Source: Deltaproteobacteria bacterium | GTDB lineage: Bacteria; Myxococcota_A; UBA9042; PHBI01 | NCBI GenBank assembly: GCA_011526585.1 | Contig: WYBB01000178.1 | Location: forward strand, 1 to 57,191 | Reading direction: 5' to 3' | DNA: 57,191 nt | Shown here: piece after piece, positions 45,744-54,511 of the stretch | How the letters are laid out: every line of letters starts with the position of its first letter | Numbering within the stretch: the first letter of the stretch is position 1 | The notes under the pieces: model-generated | Database searches by the model: none | What the model was told of the DNA's origin: nothing | What the model saw: only the letters and a program-made list of their open reading frames with translations | Position numbers and translations under genes: made by a program

Positions 45744-46793
45744 TCAGAAGTCGAGGTTCAGGGAGAGGCCGCCGGCGTGCGGGGAGAGGCGCCAGGTCAC
45801 GGGGGGAGGGGTCGGTTCGGGCTCGATCAGCTCGAAGCGCTCCTCGACGAGCGGCTCGGTGCGGCGGTTGGCGAAGCCGTCGACGATCGAGACGATCCAG
45901 CTGGCGGAGAGCACGATCATGCCGCCGTACCAGAGCTTCTCGAGGAGGCGCGCCTGGTCGCCGTTGTCCTCTTCGATGATGCGGTTGGTGTCGCCGACCT
46001 TGAGGGTCTCGATGCCGATGGTCGAGGCGATCATCGTCGCGGCGCCGAGCCCCTGGATGATCGCCATCGCGGTGCCCATGCCGTCGTCGCCGTTGACGAA
46101 CTGGCCGACGCCGAAGGGGGCGAGGAAGACCACGGCCGGGGTGTCGTCCTCGCGGATCTCGCGGATGAGCACGCGGCGCGGCTCCTCGCTGATGGTCGGG
46201 CTCGCCGGGATGATGCCGGCGGTGACCAGCTCGCGGCGCCGCGTCTCGAAGAACTCGAGCAGCTCCGGCGGGTAGATGAACTCGTCGAGGTGGTGGAAGG
46301 GCGACTCGCGCAGGAGCTGCCCGAAGACCAGGCGCGCGGAGTCACGGGTGTTCATGAACCAGTGACTCGCGCCGAGCATCTCCAGTACGCGCAGGTGCTC
46401 GGGGCGCCCTTCGAGCTGTGGGTGTCCCGCGAGGCGGTCGAGGATCTCGAGGACGCGCTCGTAGTTCTGGATGCGGAAGGCGGCCTCGCCCTGGTCGACG
46501 CGCCCGGCGAGCTCCTCGGGCAGGGGCGACGACAGCGGCGTCGTCGGGCGCGGCTCGGCGGCGCGGGCGATCCCCAGCGGATGAGCCGCGACGAAACCAC
46601 AGAGCAAGGCACAGAGGCCGATGTCGAGCCAGGTCCTGGCCGCGCGGGGGCCGGAGGGGCGCGCCGCGCGTGCGCGCCGTCGCCGTGCCCGCTCCTCGCT
46701 GCGGAGCACCGCACGTACGCCTCGCTCGGCGGGGATACGACTCCCTGCATCGATCGCGGCTCGTTCATTGTCCCGGACGCTGCTGGCGCTCAA
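45744..46793 (-). CDS. Exported protein coupled to a Ser/Thr kinase
   Basis: 349 residues if it starts at the TTG 46793, which overlaps the kinase stop (TTGA), or 321 from a GTG at 46709. A signal/anchor helix (LDIGLCALLCGFVAAHPLGIARA) follows an Arg-rich segment. A TPR-like region (AAFRIQNYERVLEILDRL, LEMLGASHWFMNTRDSARLVFG) is followed by two membrane helices (TAMAIIQGLGAATMIAS and GGMIVLSASWIVSIVDGFA). The organisation echoes the kinase plus exported-protein pair at 1-1648. Family unknown. Confidence 0.75.
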   Translation of the reverse strand: MSASSVRDNERAAIDAGSRIPAERGVRAVLRSEERARRRRARAARPSGPRAARTWLDIGLCALLCGFVAAHPLGIARAAEPRPTTPLSSPLPEELAGRVDQGEAAFRIQNYERVLEILDRLAGHPQLEGRPEHLRVLEMLGASHWFMNTRDSARLVFGQLLRESPFHHLDEFIYPPELLEFFETRRRELVTAGIIPASPTISEEPRRVLIREIREDDTPAVVFLAPFGVGQFVNGDDGMGTAMAIIQGLGAATMIASTIGIETLKVGDTNRIIEEDNGDQARLLEKLWYGGMIVLSASWIVSIVDGFANRRTEPLVEERFELIEPEPTPPPVTWRLSPHAGGLSLNLDF

Positions 46794-48721
46794 AGCGTCC
46801 AGACGATAGGCCGCTTCGGGGACAAAGTGAAACGCTGCTGTCTCAGGCGCGCGCCATCGGCGCTGTGGGCGGTCAGGACGATGAGCTCGGGCTCGTGGGT
46901 GCGCACCTGCAGGGCGTGCACGACGTTGCACTCGTAGCGGCGCCCGTCGGCGTCGGTGACGTAGGCGCCGTCCTCGCACTTGACGAGCAGCGTCGCCGGC
47001 TCGAGCGAGGTGGTCGCGATGCGGCGTTCGAAGACGTAGTGCTGGTCGACCCGGGCGGGCGCGCCTTCGCCGCCCGGCTCGGGCACGACGAGGGTGCGCG
47101 TGTCCGGCGCGCACTCGGGGCAGCCGGCGTGGGTCAGCGTCACCTGATGGCGCCCGGGCGGCAGCGCGGTCTGGCTGCCGGCGGCGATCGTCTTGTCGTC
47201 GACCCGGATGCGCACCGCCGGCGGAAAGACGGTCAGGCGCACCGGCACCAGCGTCTCCTTGGGAGGTCTCCGGTCCGGGTGGCCTGGCCGTTCGTCGCGC
47301 TGAGGCCGGCGCGTGGCTTCGCCGTCGCGGTCGCGCTCGCCCCGCTCGGCGAGGCTCTTGTCGGCGCGCTCGAGCTCGACGCCGAGCACGGTGCCGAAGG
47401 TGAGCCCGGCCTCGAGCGGCCGCGGCGCCGGGGCGATGGCGGGGCGGGTCGCGGGCACCGTCGCGCGAGCCAGCGCGCGCGCGGACGAGGCCACCATCAC
47501 CGGTTCGGGTGCGCCGGGGCCCGCGGTCCAGAGCTCGCCGACGGCGACGGCCCCCGCGGCGACGAGCCCGCCCATGGCGAGCGCGAGCAACGTCCAGCGG
47601 GCGCCCTTGCGCGCGCGCAGCTGGCGCTCCAGCTTGCGCACGCGCTCGAGCGCCTCGTCGCGATCGGGGTCGAGCACCAGCACGCGCCCGAAGTGCTCGA
47701 GCGCGGCCGAGCGATCGCCCTCGGCCACGGCCTCGTCGCCGAGCGTCATCATCACGTCGGTCAGGCGCGTCGCCAGGATCGCCGTCATGCCTTCGGGATC
47801 CGCCATGAAGCGCTTGAGCTCGGCCTCGTACTCGGTGAAGCCGCGGCGCGCCAGCCACGCCTCGAGGTCCCGGGCGACGAGCGACGCCGAGGCGTAGCGC
47901 CGGTCGCGATCGACGACCAGGCAGCCGGCGATGATCCCGGCCAGGCGCGCGTCGACGTGTGGCGAGAGGCGGCGCGGATCGGTGTAGTGTCCCTCGACGA
48001 TCTTCTTGAGCAGGCGGTGGGGGTTGTCCGCCTCGAACGGCAGCTTGCCCCCGGTCACCGCCATGTAGAGCACCGTGCCGAGGCCCCACACGTCGGCGCG
48101 CTGATCGACGTCCTTGGCGATCTCGATCTGCTCGGGGGCCATGTGCGCCGGCGAGCCGATGAGCGTGCCGGTCATGGTCATCGACTCGAGCCCGCGGATC
48201 TGCGCGATGCCGAAGTCGGTCAGCTTGACGACGCCGTCCTTGCCGACGAGCACGTTCTCCGGCTTGACGTCGCGGTGCACGACGTTCTGCCCGTGCGCGT
48301 GCATCAGCGCGCGCGCCACCCCGAGCGTCAGCATCGCGCCGACCTCGGGCAGGAGGGCCGGGCCCTCGCGCAGGAGCTTCGAGAGCGGCGCCCCGTCGAC
48401 GTACTCGCTGACGATGAAGCTCGGGCTTTGGGCGCCGCCGGAGCTGCCCGCGGTCTCGTCGGAGAAGTCGTATATCTCCGGGATGTTGCGATGAGTGAGC
48501 CGCGCCACCGCGCGCGCCTCGCGCGAGAAGCGGGCGCGCGCCTCGGGGTCGCGCGCGAGGTGACGGTGGAGGATCTTGATCGCGACCTGTCGGTCGAGCA
48601 CCTCGTCGCGCGCCAGGTACACGACGCTCATGCCGCCTTCGCCGATCGGGTACACGAGCCGGTACTTCCCGATGCGCCGTCCGCTGTCGAGAGGGGTCTG
48701 GTCGGTGCCCATCGGGGCCAT
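46790..48721 (-). CDS. Ser/Thr protein kinase with TPR-like and PEGA-like regions
   Basis: 643 residues from ATG 48721; a GTG at 48778 is an alternative. Kinase domain: IGEGGMSVVYLA loop, VAIKIL lysine, HRDVKPEN catalytic loop, DFG and MAPEQ. After it a helical, TPR-like segment (AALEHFGRVLVLDPDRDEAL), a membrane helix (WTLLALAMGGLVAAGAVAVG) and a PEGA-like extracytoplasmic domain (VFPPAVRIRVDDKTIAAGSQ). It may phosphorylate the FHA protein of the adjacent operon. The stop overlaps an exported protein gene. Confidence 0.93.
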   Translation of the reverse strand: MAPMGTDQTPLDSGRRIGKYRLVYPIGEGGMSVVYLARDEVLDRQVAIKILHRHLARDPEARARFSREARAVARLTHRNIPEIYDFSDETAGSSGGAQSPSFIVSEYVDGAPLSKLLREGPALLPEVGAMLTLGVARALMHAHGQNVVHRDVKPENVLVGKDGVVKLTDFGIAQIRGLESMTMTGTLIGSPAHMAPEQIEIAKDVDQRADVWGLGTVLYMAVTGGKLPFEADNPHRLLKKIVEGHYTDPRRLSPHVDARLAGIIAGCLVVDRDRRYASASLVARDLEAWLARRGFTEYEAELKRFMADPEGMTAILATRLTDVMMTLGDEAVAEGDRSAALEHFGRVLVLDPDRDEALERVRKLERQLRARKGARWTLLALAMGGLVAAGAVAVGELWTAGPGAPEPVMVASSARALARATVPATRPAIAPAPRPLEAGLTFGTVLGVELERADKSLAERGERDRDGEATRRPQRDERPGHPDRRPPKETLVPVRLTVFPPAVRIRVDDKTIAAGSQTALPPGRHQVTLTHAGCPECAPDTRTLVVPEPGGEGAPARVDQHYVFERRIATTSLEPATLLVKCEDGAYVTDADGRRYECNVVHALQVRTHEPELIVLTAHSADGARLRQQRFTLSPKRPIVWTL

Positions 48722-48994
48722 GGCACCGAACGGACCGGTCGTGGGGAGCTGCAGTACCACCGGCCGGAATCGTTCCACACACCGTGCGAACCTGTCCAGG
48801 GGTAGGCTCGGCGCGCTCCCACGCGATCACGCCCGCGCCGGCCGCGCCGCCCTGTACGGTGGCCGGAGTCGGGGTCGGTGCGACGAGGTCCGGATCGTCG
48901 AACGAAACGGCGGCGAAGAGGGAGGCGATCGCCACGCACGTGAGCACGATCGCCCGCAGAGCTCGTCGTCAACCCGTGCGTGCGCCCTCGCGCA

Positions 48995-51610
48995 TCACCG
49001 CGGCAGGCGCCGCGCCGGGATCGCCGGTCCGAGGCGTACGCCGCGGAAGGAGAGCGACGGACCTTCGCGCTGCGGCGTCCGCGCACGCGTCGGAGCGGGT
49101 CGGCCGAAGCGGTAGTGGGCCTCGGCGCGGCCGCCCCACCAGCCCGCCTCCGATGACGCCATGACGAGGAGGTCGTCGCCCGGCACCTCCTCGATGGCGA
49201 TCGCATATGATCGGTGCACCAGGCGCTCGGGCGTCGTGATCACCTCGCGCTGCTTCCCGCTGACCAGCCGCGCGCCCTGCGGCAACGCCAACGTCAGCTC
49301 GAGCGGCGCGGTGACCCCCGGCGCGCGCTCGACGCGCGCGACCAGCGCCAACGTCGTGTACGGCTTGAGCGCGCTCGGGCCGGTGACCTCGAGGACGAAG
49401 GGCGCGCTCGGGTGGTGCTCGCCCGGCGGACCCGAGGGCGATGATGGCGCCGCCGGCGCGCTCGACGTCGGGGGCCCGACACAGATCGGCGCGTCGCTCG
49501 GGTAGGGGTAGTGCGTGTCGGGCTCGGTCACCGCGTCCACCCGTGCCGCGATGTCCTCCGGCGTCGCGTTGCACACCAGCGCATCGAGGAAATCCGCAAG
49601 CATCACCGCAGGCTCGCCCGTATCGATCACCCCGACCGGCTCGCCGCTCTCCTCGTCGAGCGTCCAGCTATGCCTGGTGTAGCCGCGCAGCGCCCGCCGG
49701 GCCCGCTCCGAACCGAGCGCGAGGTAGAGCTGGTTCGGCGTGATCTCCTCGTCGATCCCGAGTCGCCACAACATGCTCGCCACCTCGAGCTCGTAGATGC
49801 GCCCCAACAAGCCGTCCTCCGGCACCGGCCGCGGCCACCCGCCGCCCCACGAGTGGACGCGCGCCGCGATGTCGACCCAGAACATCGTCCCGTCCTGCTT
49901 GTCGATGAAGCGCGACTCGCTGCGCCAGTCCGACGACACCCACGTCGCCCACCCCTCCGACCACCCCTGCCCCGGGAAATAGGGGATCCCGAGGAAGTGG
50001 GGGCCGCCTTCACCCGGCGACGCGCCGAACGCCGCCATCACCCAGTGGCCGGCCTCGTGCAAGGTCACCGAATCGGCCCAGTAGCTCTCGTCGATCGCGC
50101 TCGCCGGGACGCCGGCGCCGACGACGAACGAGCCGCCGCCGCTGAAGCCGAGCTCGCAGCCGGCGCCGTCGTCGCCTCGGCCCAGGGTGTTGCCCTGCGC
50201 GACGATCCCGGGCTCGAGCACGAGCTCGCACGTCGCCACCTGGCACTGTCCGGCGGGGTCGAGCACACGCCCCTCGTCGCACTGTGCGCAGGTCGCGTCG
50301 CTCGCGCTGGTGCACGAGGTCCGGGTGCAGCCGCTGATCGCCGCGCAGGGCCGACAGCCCGTCGCGGTGGCGTAGCTCCCGTCGGCGCAGGGCGACGCCG
50401 TCTCGAGGGTGATCGCGTAGGTGCCCGCGGTGCTCCCGCCGAATGCGGCGAAGCCGCCGACGATGACCCAGTACCTGCCGGCGTTCAGGTCGGCGCTGAG
50501 GCTCTCGCTGTCGGTCGCGAGGAAGTCCGCGCACGCGCCGTCGACGAGCGCGGCGGCGCCGCAGGTGCTTCCGCCGATGAGGTAGAGCGCGGCGTCGAAG
50601 CCGGTGACGGTGATGGTGACGCGCGTGCGCGCCGCGAGCTCGAACGACCAGGTCTCGTCTTCGGCCCCCTCGCCGACGACGAAGGTGCTGCCGTCGGAAA
50701 ACGGCAGGGTGCAGCCGCTGGCGTCGTCGACCTCGCCGTGGGTGTCGCCGTGGCGTGTGCCGACCACGAGCGGCAGGACGTCGCGGCAGGGATCCGGCGT
50801 GGGGACGCAGCCACCGTCCCCGTCGGCGTCGTAGCCGTCGATGCACGAGGTGCACTGCGAGTCGCTCGCGCCGGTGCAGGTCCACGCGGCGCAGAACGCG
50901 ACGCTCGCGCAGCGGGCACAGCGCGCGCCGCTGTCGTAGAAGCCGTCGTCGCATTCGCAGCGGTAGTCGTCCGCCGCGAGCCGGACGCAGGTCCCGTCGC
51001 CGCAGGGCGCGCCTTCACAGGGGTCGATCTCGCTGCACCCACCGCGGCCGTCGTGCTCCCAGCCGGCTTCGCAGCGATCGCAGCGCGAGTCGGCCGGGCC
51101 GCTGCACGACCACGCCGCGCAGTGCGGGACGCTCGGGCAGGGCGCGCACGTCCGGGCGTCGTCGTAGAAGCCGTCGTCGCAGGTGCAGCGATAGGCGCCG
51201 GGCAGATCGGTGCACGCGCCGTGAGCGCCGCACGGGTCGCCGGCGCAGTCGTCGGACGCGCGGCAGGCATCACCATCGGGCTCGAAGCCCTCGGCGCAGC
51301 GTGTGCAGACCGAGGTGTTCGCGCCGGCACAGGTGACCTCGGCGCAGCCCGCGATCGGCGCGCACGAGACGCACGCCGTGCCGTCGTGGAACGAGCCGGC
51401 GTCACACGCGGCGGGTGTCGCGCAGGTCGGTCCGGTCCACGCGCCCGCGCAGGTGCAGACCGCGACGCCGTCGACCGCGCCGCAGCTCCCGCCGTTGACG
51501 CAAGGGCTCGGGGCGCAGGGATCGACGGGCGCGCCGTCACTCGAGCCGTCGCTCGAGCCGCCGCACGCGACGAGGACGGATCCAGCTAAGACCGCGAGCG
51601 CTCTCGGCAC
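48995..51610 (-). CDS. Chimeric EGF-like / PPC-like / HEAGH metalloprotease lipoprotein
   Basis: 871 residues from GTG 51610 (gaggagg upstream). Lipobox VLVACGG. In order: about six Cys-rich EGF-like modules (residues 30-270); a PPC/CUB-like beta domain (GDTHGEVDDASGCTLPF to AGTYAITLE); one more Cys module; a second copy of the beta domain that stops after about 35 residues (GNTLGRGDDGAGCELGFSG); then a zinc protease core (LHEAGHWVMAAFG, with the third ligand probably in GWSEGWATW); and a C-terminal Ig-like domain. It is probably a surface-exposed protease or adhesin. The abrupt switch from the second beta domain into the protease suggests a fusion. Confidence 0.85.
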   Translation of the reverse strand: MPRALAVLAGSVLVACGGSSDGSSDGAPVDPCAPSPCVNGGSCGAVDGVAVCTCAGAWTGPTCATPAACDAGSFHDGTACVSCAPIAGCAEVTCAGANTSVCTRCAEGFEPDGDACRASDDCAGDPCGAHGACTDLPGAYRCTCDDGFYDDARTCAPCPSVPHCAAWSCSGPADSRCDRCEAGWEHDGRGGCSEIDPCEGAPCGDGTCVRLAADDYRCECDDGFYDSGARCARCASVAFCAAWTCTGASDSQCTSCIDGYDADGDGGCVPTPDPCRDVLPLVVGTRHGDTHGEVDDASGCTLPFSDGSTFVVGEGAEDETWSFELAARTRVTITVTGFDAALYLIGGSTCGAAALVDGACADFLATDSESLSADLNAGRYWVIVGGFAAFGGSTAGTYAITLETASPCADGSYATATGCRPCAAISGCTRTSCTSASDATCAQCDEGRVLDPAGQCQVATCELVLEPGIVAQGNTLGRGDDGAGCELGFSGGGSFVVGAGVPASAIDESYWADSVTLHEAGHWVMAAFGASPGEGGPHFLGIPYFPGQGWSEGWATWVSSDWRSESRFIDKQDGTMFWVDIAARVHSWGGGWPRPVPEDGLLGRIYELEVASMLWRLGIDEEITPNQLYLALGSERARRALRGYTRHSWTLDEESGEPVGVIDTGEPAVMLADFLDALVCNATPEDIAARVDAVTEPDTHYPYPSDAPICVGPPTSSAPAAPSSPSGPPGEHHPSAPFVLEVTGPSALKPYTTLALVARVERAPGVTAPLELTLALPQGARLVSGKQREVITTPERLVHRSYAIAIEEVPGDDLLVMASSEAGWWGGRAEAHYRFGRPAPTRARTPQREGPSLSFRGVRLGPAIPARRLPR

Positions 51611-51726
51611 GGCGACACCTCCTCACGCCCGAGCCTGCGCAGCGTGCTGGAGCACGCCGTCCTCGGCGGCGCGAAGATATCACCGATCGCAAGCGTCGCG
51701 ATAACCGGATCTTGCGCGCCGCGACG

Positions 51727-53520
51727 TCAGGGCTCGCTGACCACCGTGCGGATCGAGAGCTCGGCGAGCTGTGCCTGATCCACCACCCCAGGTGAGCCGG
51801 CCATCAGGTCGGTCGCGCGCTGGGTCTTGGGGAACGCGATCACCTCGCGGATCGCGTCGGTGCCGGCGAGCACCATCACCAGGCGATCCAGCCCGAGCGC
51901 GATCCCGCCGTGCGGCGGCGTGCCGTAGGTCAGCGCTTCGAGCAGGAAGCCGAACTTGGCCTGGGCCTCGGCCTCGGACAGGCCGAGCAGCTCGAAGATG
52001 CGGCTCTGCACCGCCTGGTCGTGGATCCGGATCGAGCCGCCGCCGAGCTCCATGCCGTTGAGGATCACGTCGTAGGCGCGCGCGCGCACCCGCGTCGGAT
52101 CCGTCGCCAGGAGCTCCATGTCGGCCGGGTTCGGCGAGGTGAAGGGGTGGTGCTTCGAGTAGTAGCGCCCGCCCTCGGTGCTCTCGTCGAAGAGCGGGAA
52201 GTCCGTCACCCACAGGAAGGCGTAGCGCGACTCGTCGATGAGCCCGAGGCGCTTGCCGAGCTCGAGTCGCACGTGCGCGAGCGCGTCGTTGCAGATGACG
52301 AACGAGTCGGCGACGAAGCAGAGCAGGTCACCCGGCTCGGCGCCGAGCGCGGCCTTGAGCTCGGCCTTCACCTCGTCGGAGAAGTGCTTGGCGGCGGGCC
52401 CCTGAAACGTCCCGTCGGCCTGCACCTTGACCCAGGCCATGCCCTTGGCGCCGTAGCGCTGCGCCACCTCGCCGAGCTTGTCGATCTCGGCGCGCGACAT
52501 GGTGTTGCCGGCGTTCTTGCCGTTGAGCGCCTTGACCAGGCCGCCGCGCTCGAGCACCGACCTGAAGACCTGGAACTCGCTCTTGGCGGCGATGGCGCCG
52601 ACGTCGACCAGCTCCAGGCCGAAGCGCACGTCGGGCTTGTCGATGCCGTAGCGCGCCATCGCCTCGGAGTACGGCATGCGCGGGATCGTCGCGCCGATGT
52701 CGACGCCCTTGAGCTCCCGCCAGATCGTGCGCAGGAGCCCGCTGATGACGCCGATCACGTCCTCTTGATCGACGAAGCTCATCTCGAGGTCGATCTGCGT
52801 GAACTCGGGCTGCCGCTCGGCGCGCAGGTCCTCGTCGCGGAAGCAGCGGCAGATCTGCATGTACCGATCGTAGCCGGCGATCATCAGGATCTGCTTGAAG
52901 GTCTGCGGCGACTGCGGCAGCGCGTAGAACTGCCCCGGGTGCACGCGCGAGGGCACGAGGTAGTCGCGCGCGCCCTCGGGTGTGCTCTTCGACAGGATCG
53001 GCGTCTCGATCTCGAGGAAGCGGTGCTCGCGCGCGAGGTAGTTGCGCACGATCTGCGTGACCTCGTGGCGCAACACGAGCTTCTGCTGGATCGTCGGCCG
53101 CCGCAGGTCGAGGTAGCGGTACTTCAGGCGCAGGTTCTCGTTGGCGTCGATGCGATCGGTGATCGGGAAGGGCGGGGTCTTCGACGCGTTGAAGATCTCC
53201 AGCTCGCTCGCCTCGACCTCGATCTCGCCGGTCGGCATGTTGGCGTTGGTGTTCGTGCCGCGTGAGATCACCTGGCCGCGCACGCCGACGACCCACTCGG
53301 GGCGCAGCCGGTCGGCCGCCGCGTGGGCGTCCTTGCTCACCGCCGGGTCGAACTTGACCTGCGTCACTCCGAAGCGGTCGCGCAGGTCGACGAAGATGCA
53401 GCCGCCGTGGTCGCGATAGCTCTGGACCCAGCCCATCATCACCACCGTCTTGCCCGCGTCGGCGAGCCTCAGCGCGCCGCAGTCATGGGTGCGTCGCCAC
53501 TCGGTCAGAAACCTGCTCAC
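51727..53520 (-). CDS. aspS: Aspartyl-tRNA synthetase
   Basis: 597 residues from GTG 53520. Anticodon-binding OB fold (MGWVQSYRDHGGCIFVDLRDR), class II motif 2 (CFRDEDLRAERQPEFTQID) and motif 3 (GIALGLDRLVMVLAG), and the bacterial-type GAD insertion (LVDVGAIAAKSEFQVFRSVL). It charges tRNA-Asp; with no AsnRS visible in the window, discriminating versus non-discriminating activity cannot be judged. Complete length. Confidence 0.97.
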   Translation of the reverse strand: MSRFLTEWRRTHDCGALRLADAGKTVVMMGWVQSYRDHGGCIFVDLRDRFGVTQVKFDPAVSKDAHAAADRLRPEWVVGVRGQVISRGTNTNANMPTGEIEVEASELEIFNASKTPPFPITDRIDANENLRLKYRYLDLRRPTIQQKLVLRHEVTQIVRNYLAREHRFLEIETPILSKSTPEGARDYLVPSRVHPGQFYALPQSPQTFKQILMIAGYDRYMQICRCFRDEDLRAERQPEFTQIDLEMSFVDQEDVIGVISGLLRTIWRELKGVDIGATIPRMPYSEAMARYGIDKPDVRFGLELVDVGAIAAKSEFQVFRSVLERGGLVKALNGKNAGNTMSRAEIDKLGEVAQRYGAKGMAWVKVQADGTFQGPAAKHFSDEVKAELKAALGAEPGDLLCFVADSFVICNDALAHVRLELGKRLGLIDESRYAFLWVTDFPLFDESTEGGRYYSKHHPFTSPNPADMELLATDPTRVRARAYDVILNGMELGGGSIRIHDQAVQSRIFELLGLSEAEAQAKFGFLLEALTYGTPPHGGIALGLDRLVMVLAGTDAIREVIAFPKTQRATDLMAGSPGVVDQAQLAELSIRTVVSEP

Positions 53521-53635
53521 ACACGCCTCCTCGTCCCGGCCCCCGGCCGCGAGCGCGGGACGCTAGCAGTCTCGCAAGAGCCGTGCAATCGTCTCCGCAG
53601 GCCGTTGCCGAGATCCCCCACCGGAGCCTGCCCCC

Positions 53636-54187
53636 ATGAAACCCCTCGCCCTGTGCCTGTCGTTCGCGCTGCTCATGCCGCTGTCGGGTTGCGACCTCTT
53701 CGACGACGACGAGGACGTCGGCGGGCTCATCGCCAGCCAGTTCGTCACCGTGACCGTCGACCCCTCCGACCTGAGCGGCGGCCTCCTCGTCAGCGACGCC
53801 GCCGTCAACTCCGACACCTTCCTCGCGTCGCTCAAGGAGCGCATGGGCGAGATCGAATCGGTCAACGTCACGCGCATCTCGATCGAGCCCTCCCCGAGCG
53901 GCGTCGAAGGCGTCACCGCCTGGTCGGACCTCTACCAGGGCGAGCTCCTCGTCCTGCTCCTGCCCGCCGGCGGCGGCCCGGCCCAGCAGATCGGCCGCGT
54001 CACGGTGCCCGAGAGCGGCTTTGCCGCCCTGAGCCCGCTCGTCACGACGACGCGCCAGGCGCTCGACGCCGTGCCCGACATCGCCGCCGGCCGCTTCAGC
54101 GTGCGCTTGTCCGCCGGCAGCACGCGCACCGCCGCCGACACCTTCAGCGCCCCGATCCGCGTCGAGATCGAGCTCGTCGCCTTCTGA
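53636..54187 (+). CDS. Small lipoprotein of unknown function
   Basis: 183 residues from ATG 53636. Lipobox in FALLMPLSGCDLF, an acidic start (DDDEDVGG) and a single mixed-beta domain (VTVTVDPSDLSGGLLVSDA, FSVRLSAGSTRTAAD). No family recognised. It is divergent from aspS and followed by the OmpA-like gene after a 324-bp gap. Confidence 0.85.
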   Translation: MKPLALCLSFALLMPLSGCDLFDDDEDVGGLIASQFVTVTVDPSDLSGGLLVSDAAVNSDTFLASLKERMGEIESVNVTRISIEPSPSGVEGVTAWSDLYQGELLVLLLPAGGGPAQQIGRVTVPESGFAALSPLVTTTRQALDAVPDIAAGRFSVRLSAGSTRTAADTFSAPIRVEIELVAF

Positions 54188-54511
54188 GCGCTGTCTGCCG
54201 AGCCGCTCGGCCCGGCGTGTGTGCGGGCACCCCCGAGCGGGCGTCATGCCCGTGGTGTCGCTCGGGCGCGCGCCGGCCGACCGCTCGGTCAATTCCCGGC
54301 TCGTCCGCGCAGGGGGCGCTTGTGCGCGCGGCCAACCTGCGCTAAACCAGAGGAGTCGCCGAGGTGAGCCGTCACGTCGGCGCAACGCTTCCCCCCGGCC
54401 CGAGGCCACTTTGCGGGAGCCCAGCGCGACGGGCTCCGCCCACCGGGTCGAACCCGCCCAGGCAGCACGCGTCCCACGAGCCCAGCCCGGGCAGCAAGCA
54501 GGAGTCGAGCA
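54188..54511. other. 324-bp region upstream of the first OmpA-like gene
   Basis: No convincing gene. A small inverted repeat, GCCGAG/CTCGGC, lies at 54197-54211. A longer one, CCCGAGCG (54232-54239) with CGCTCGGG (54259-54266), lies downstream of the lipoprotein. A candidate promoter is at 54320-54348, giving a leader of about 160 nt. Confidence 0.5.
54320..54348 (+). promoter_or_regulatory. Sigma-70-like promoter for the OmpA-like gene
   Basis: TTGTGC (54320-54325), a 17-bp spacer, TAAACC (54343-54348). The same TTG-N20-TAAA shape appears in front of the STAND ATPase gene. Confidence 0.35.

Noticed and set aside
45744..48947. A 1067-codon open frame on the minus strand with a hydrophobic start near 48947.
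   Set aside because: It reads through the kinase gene in another frame with a strongly Arg/Ala/Gly-biased translation; only its last 350 codons are a real gene.
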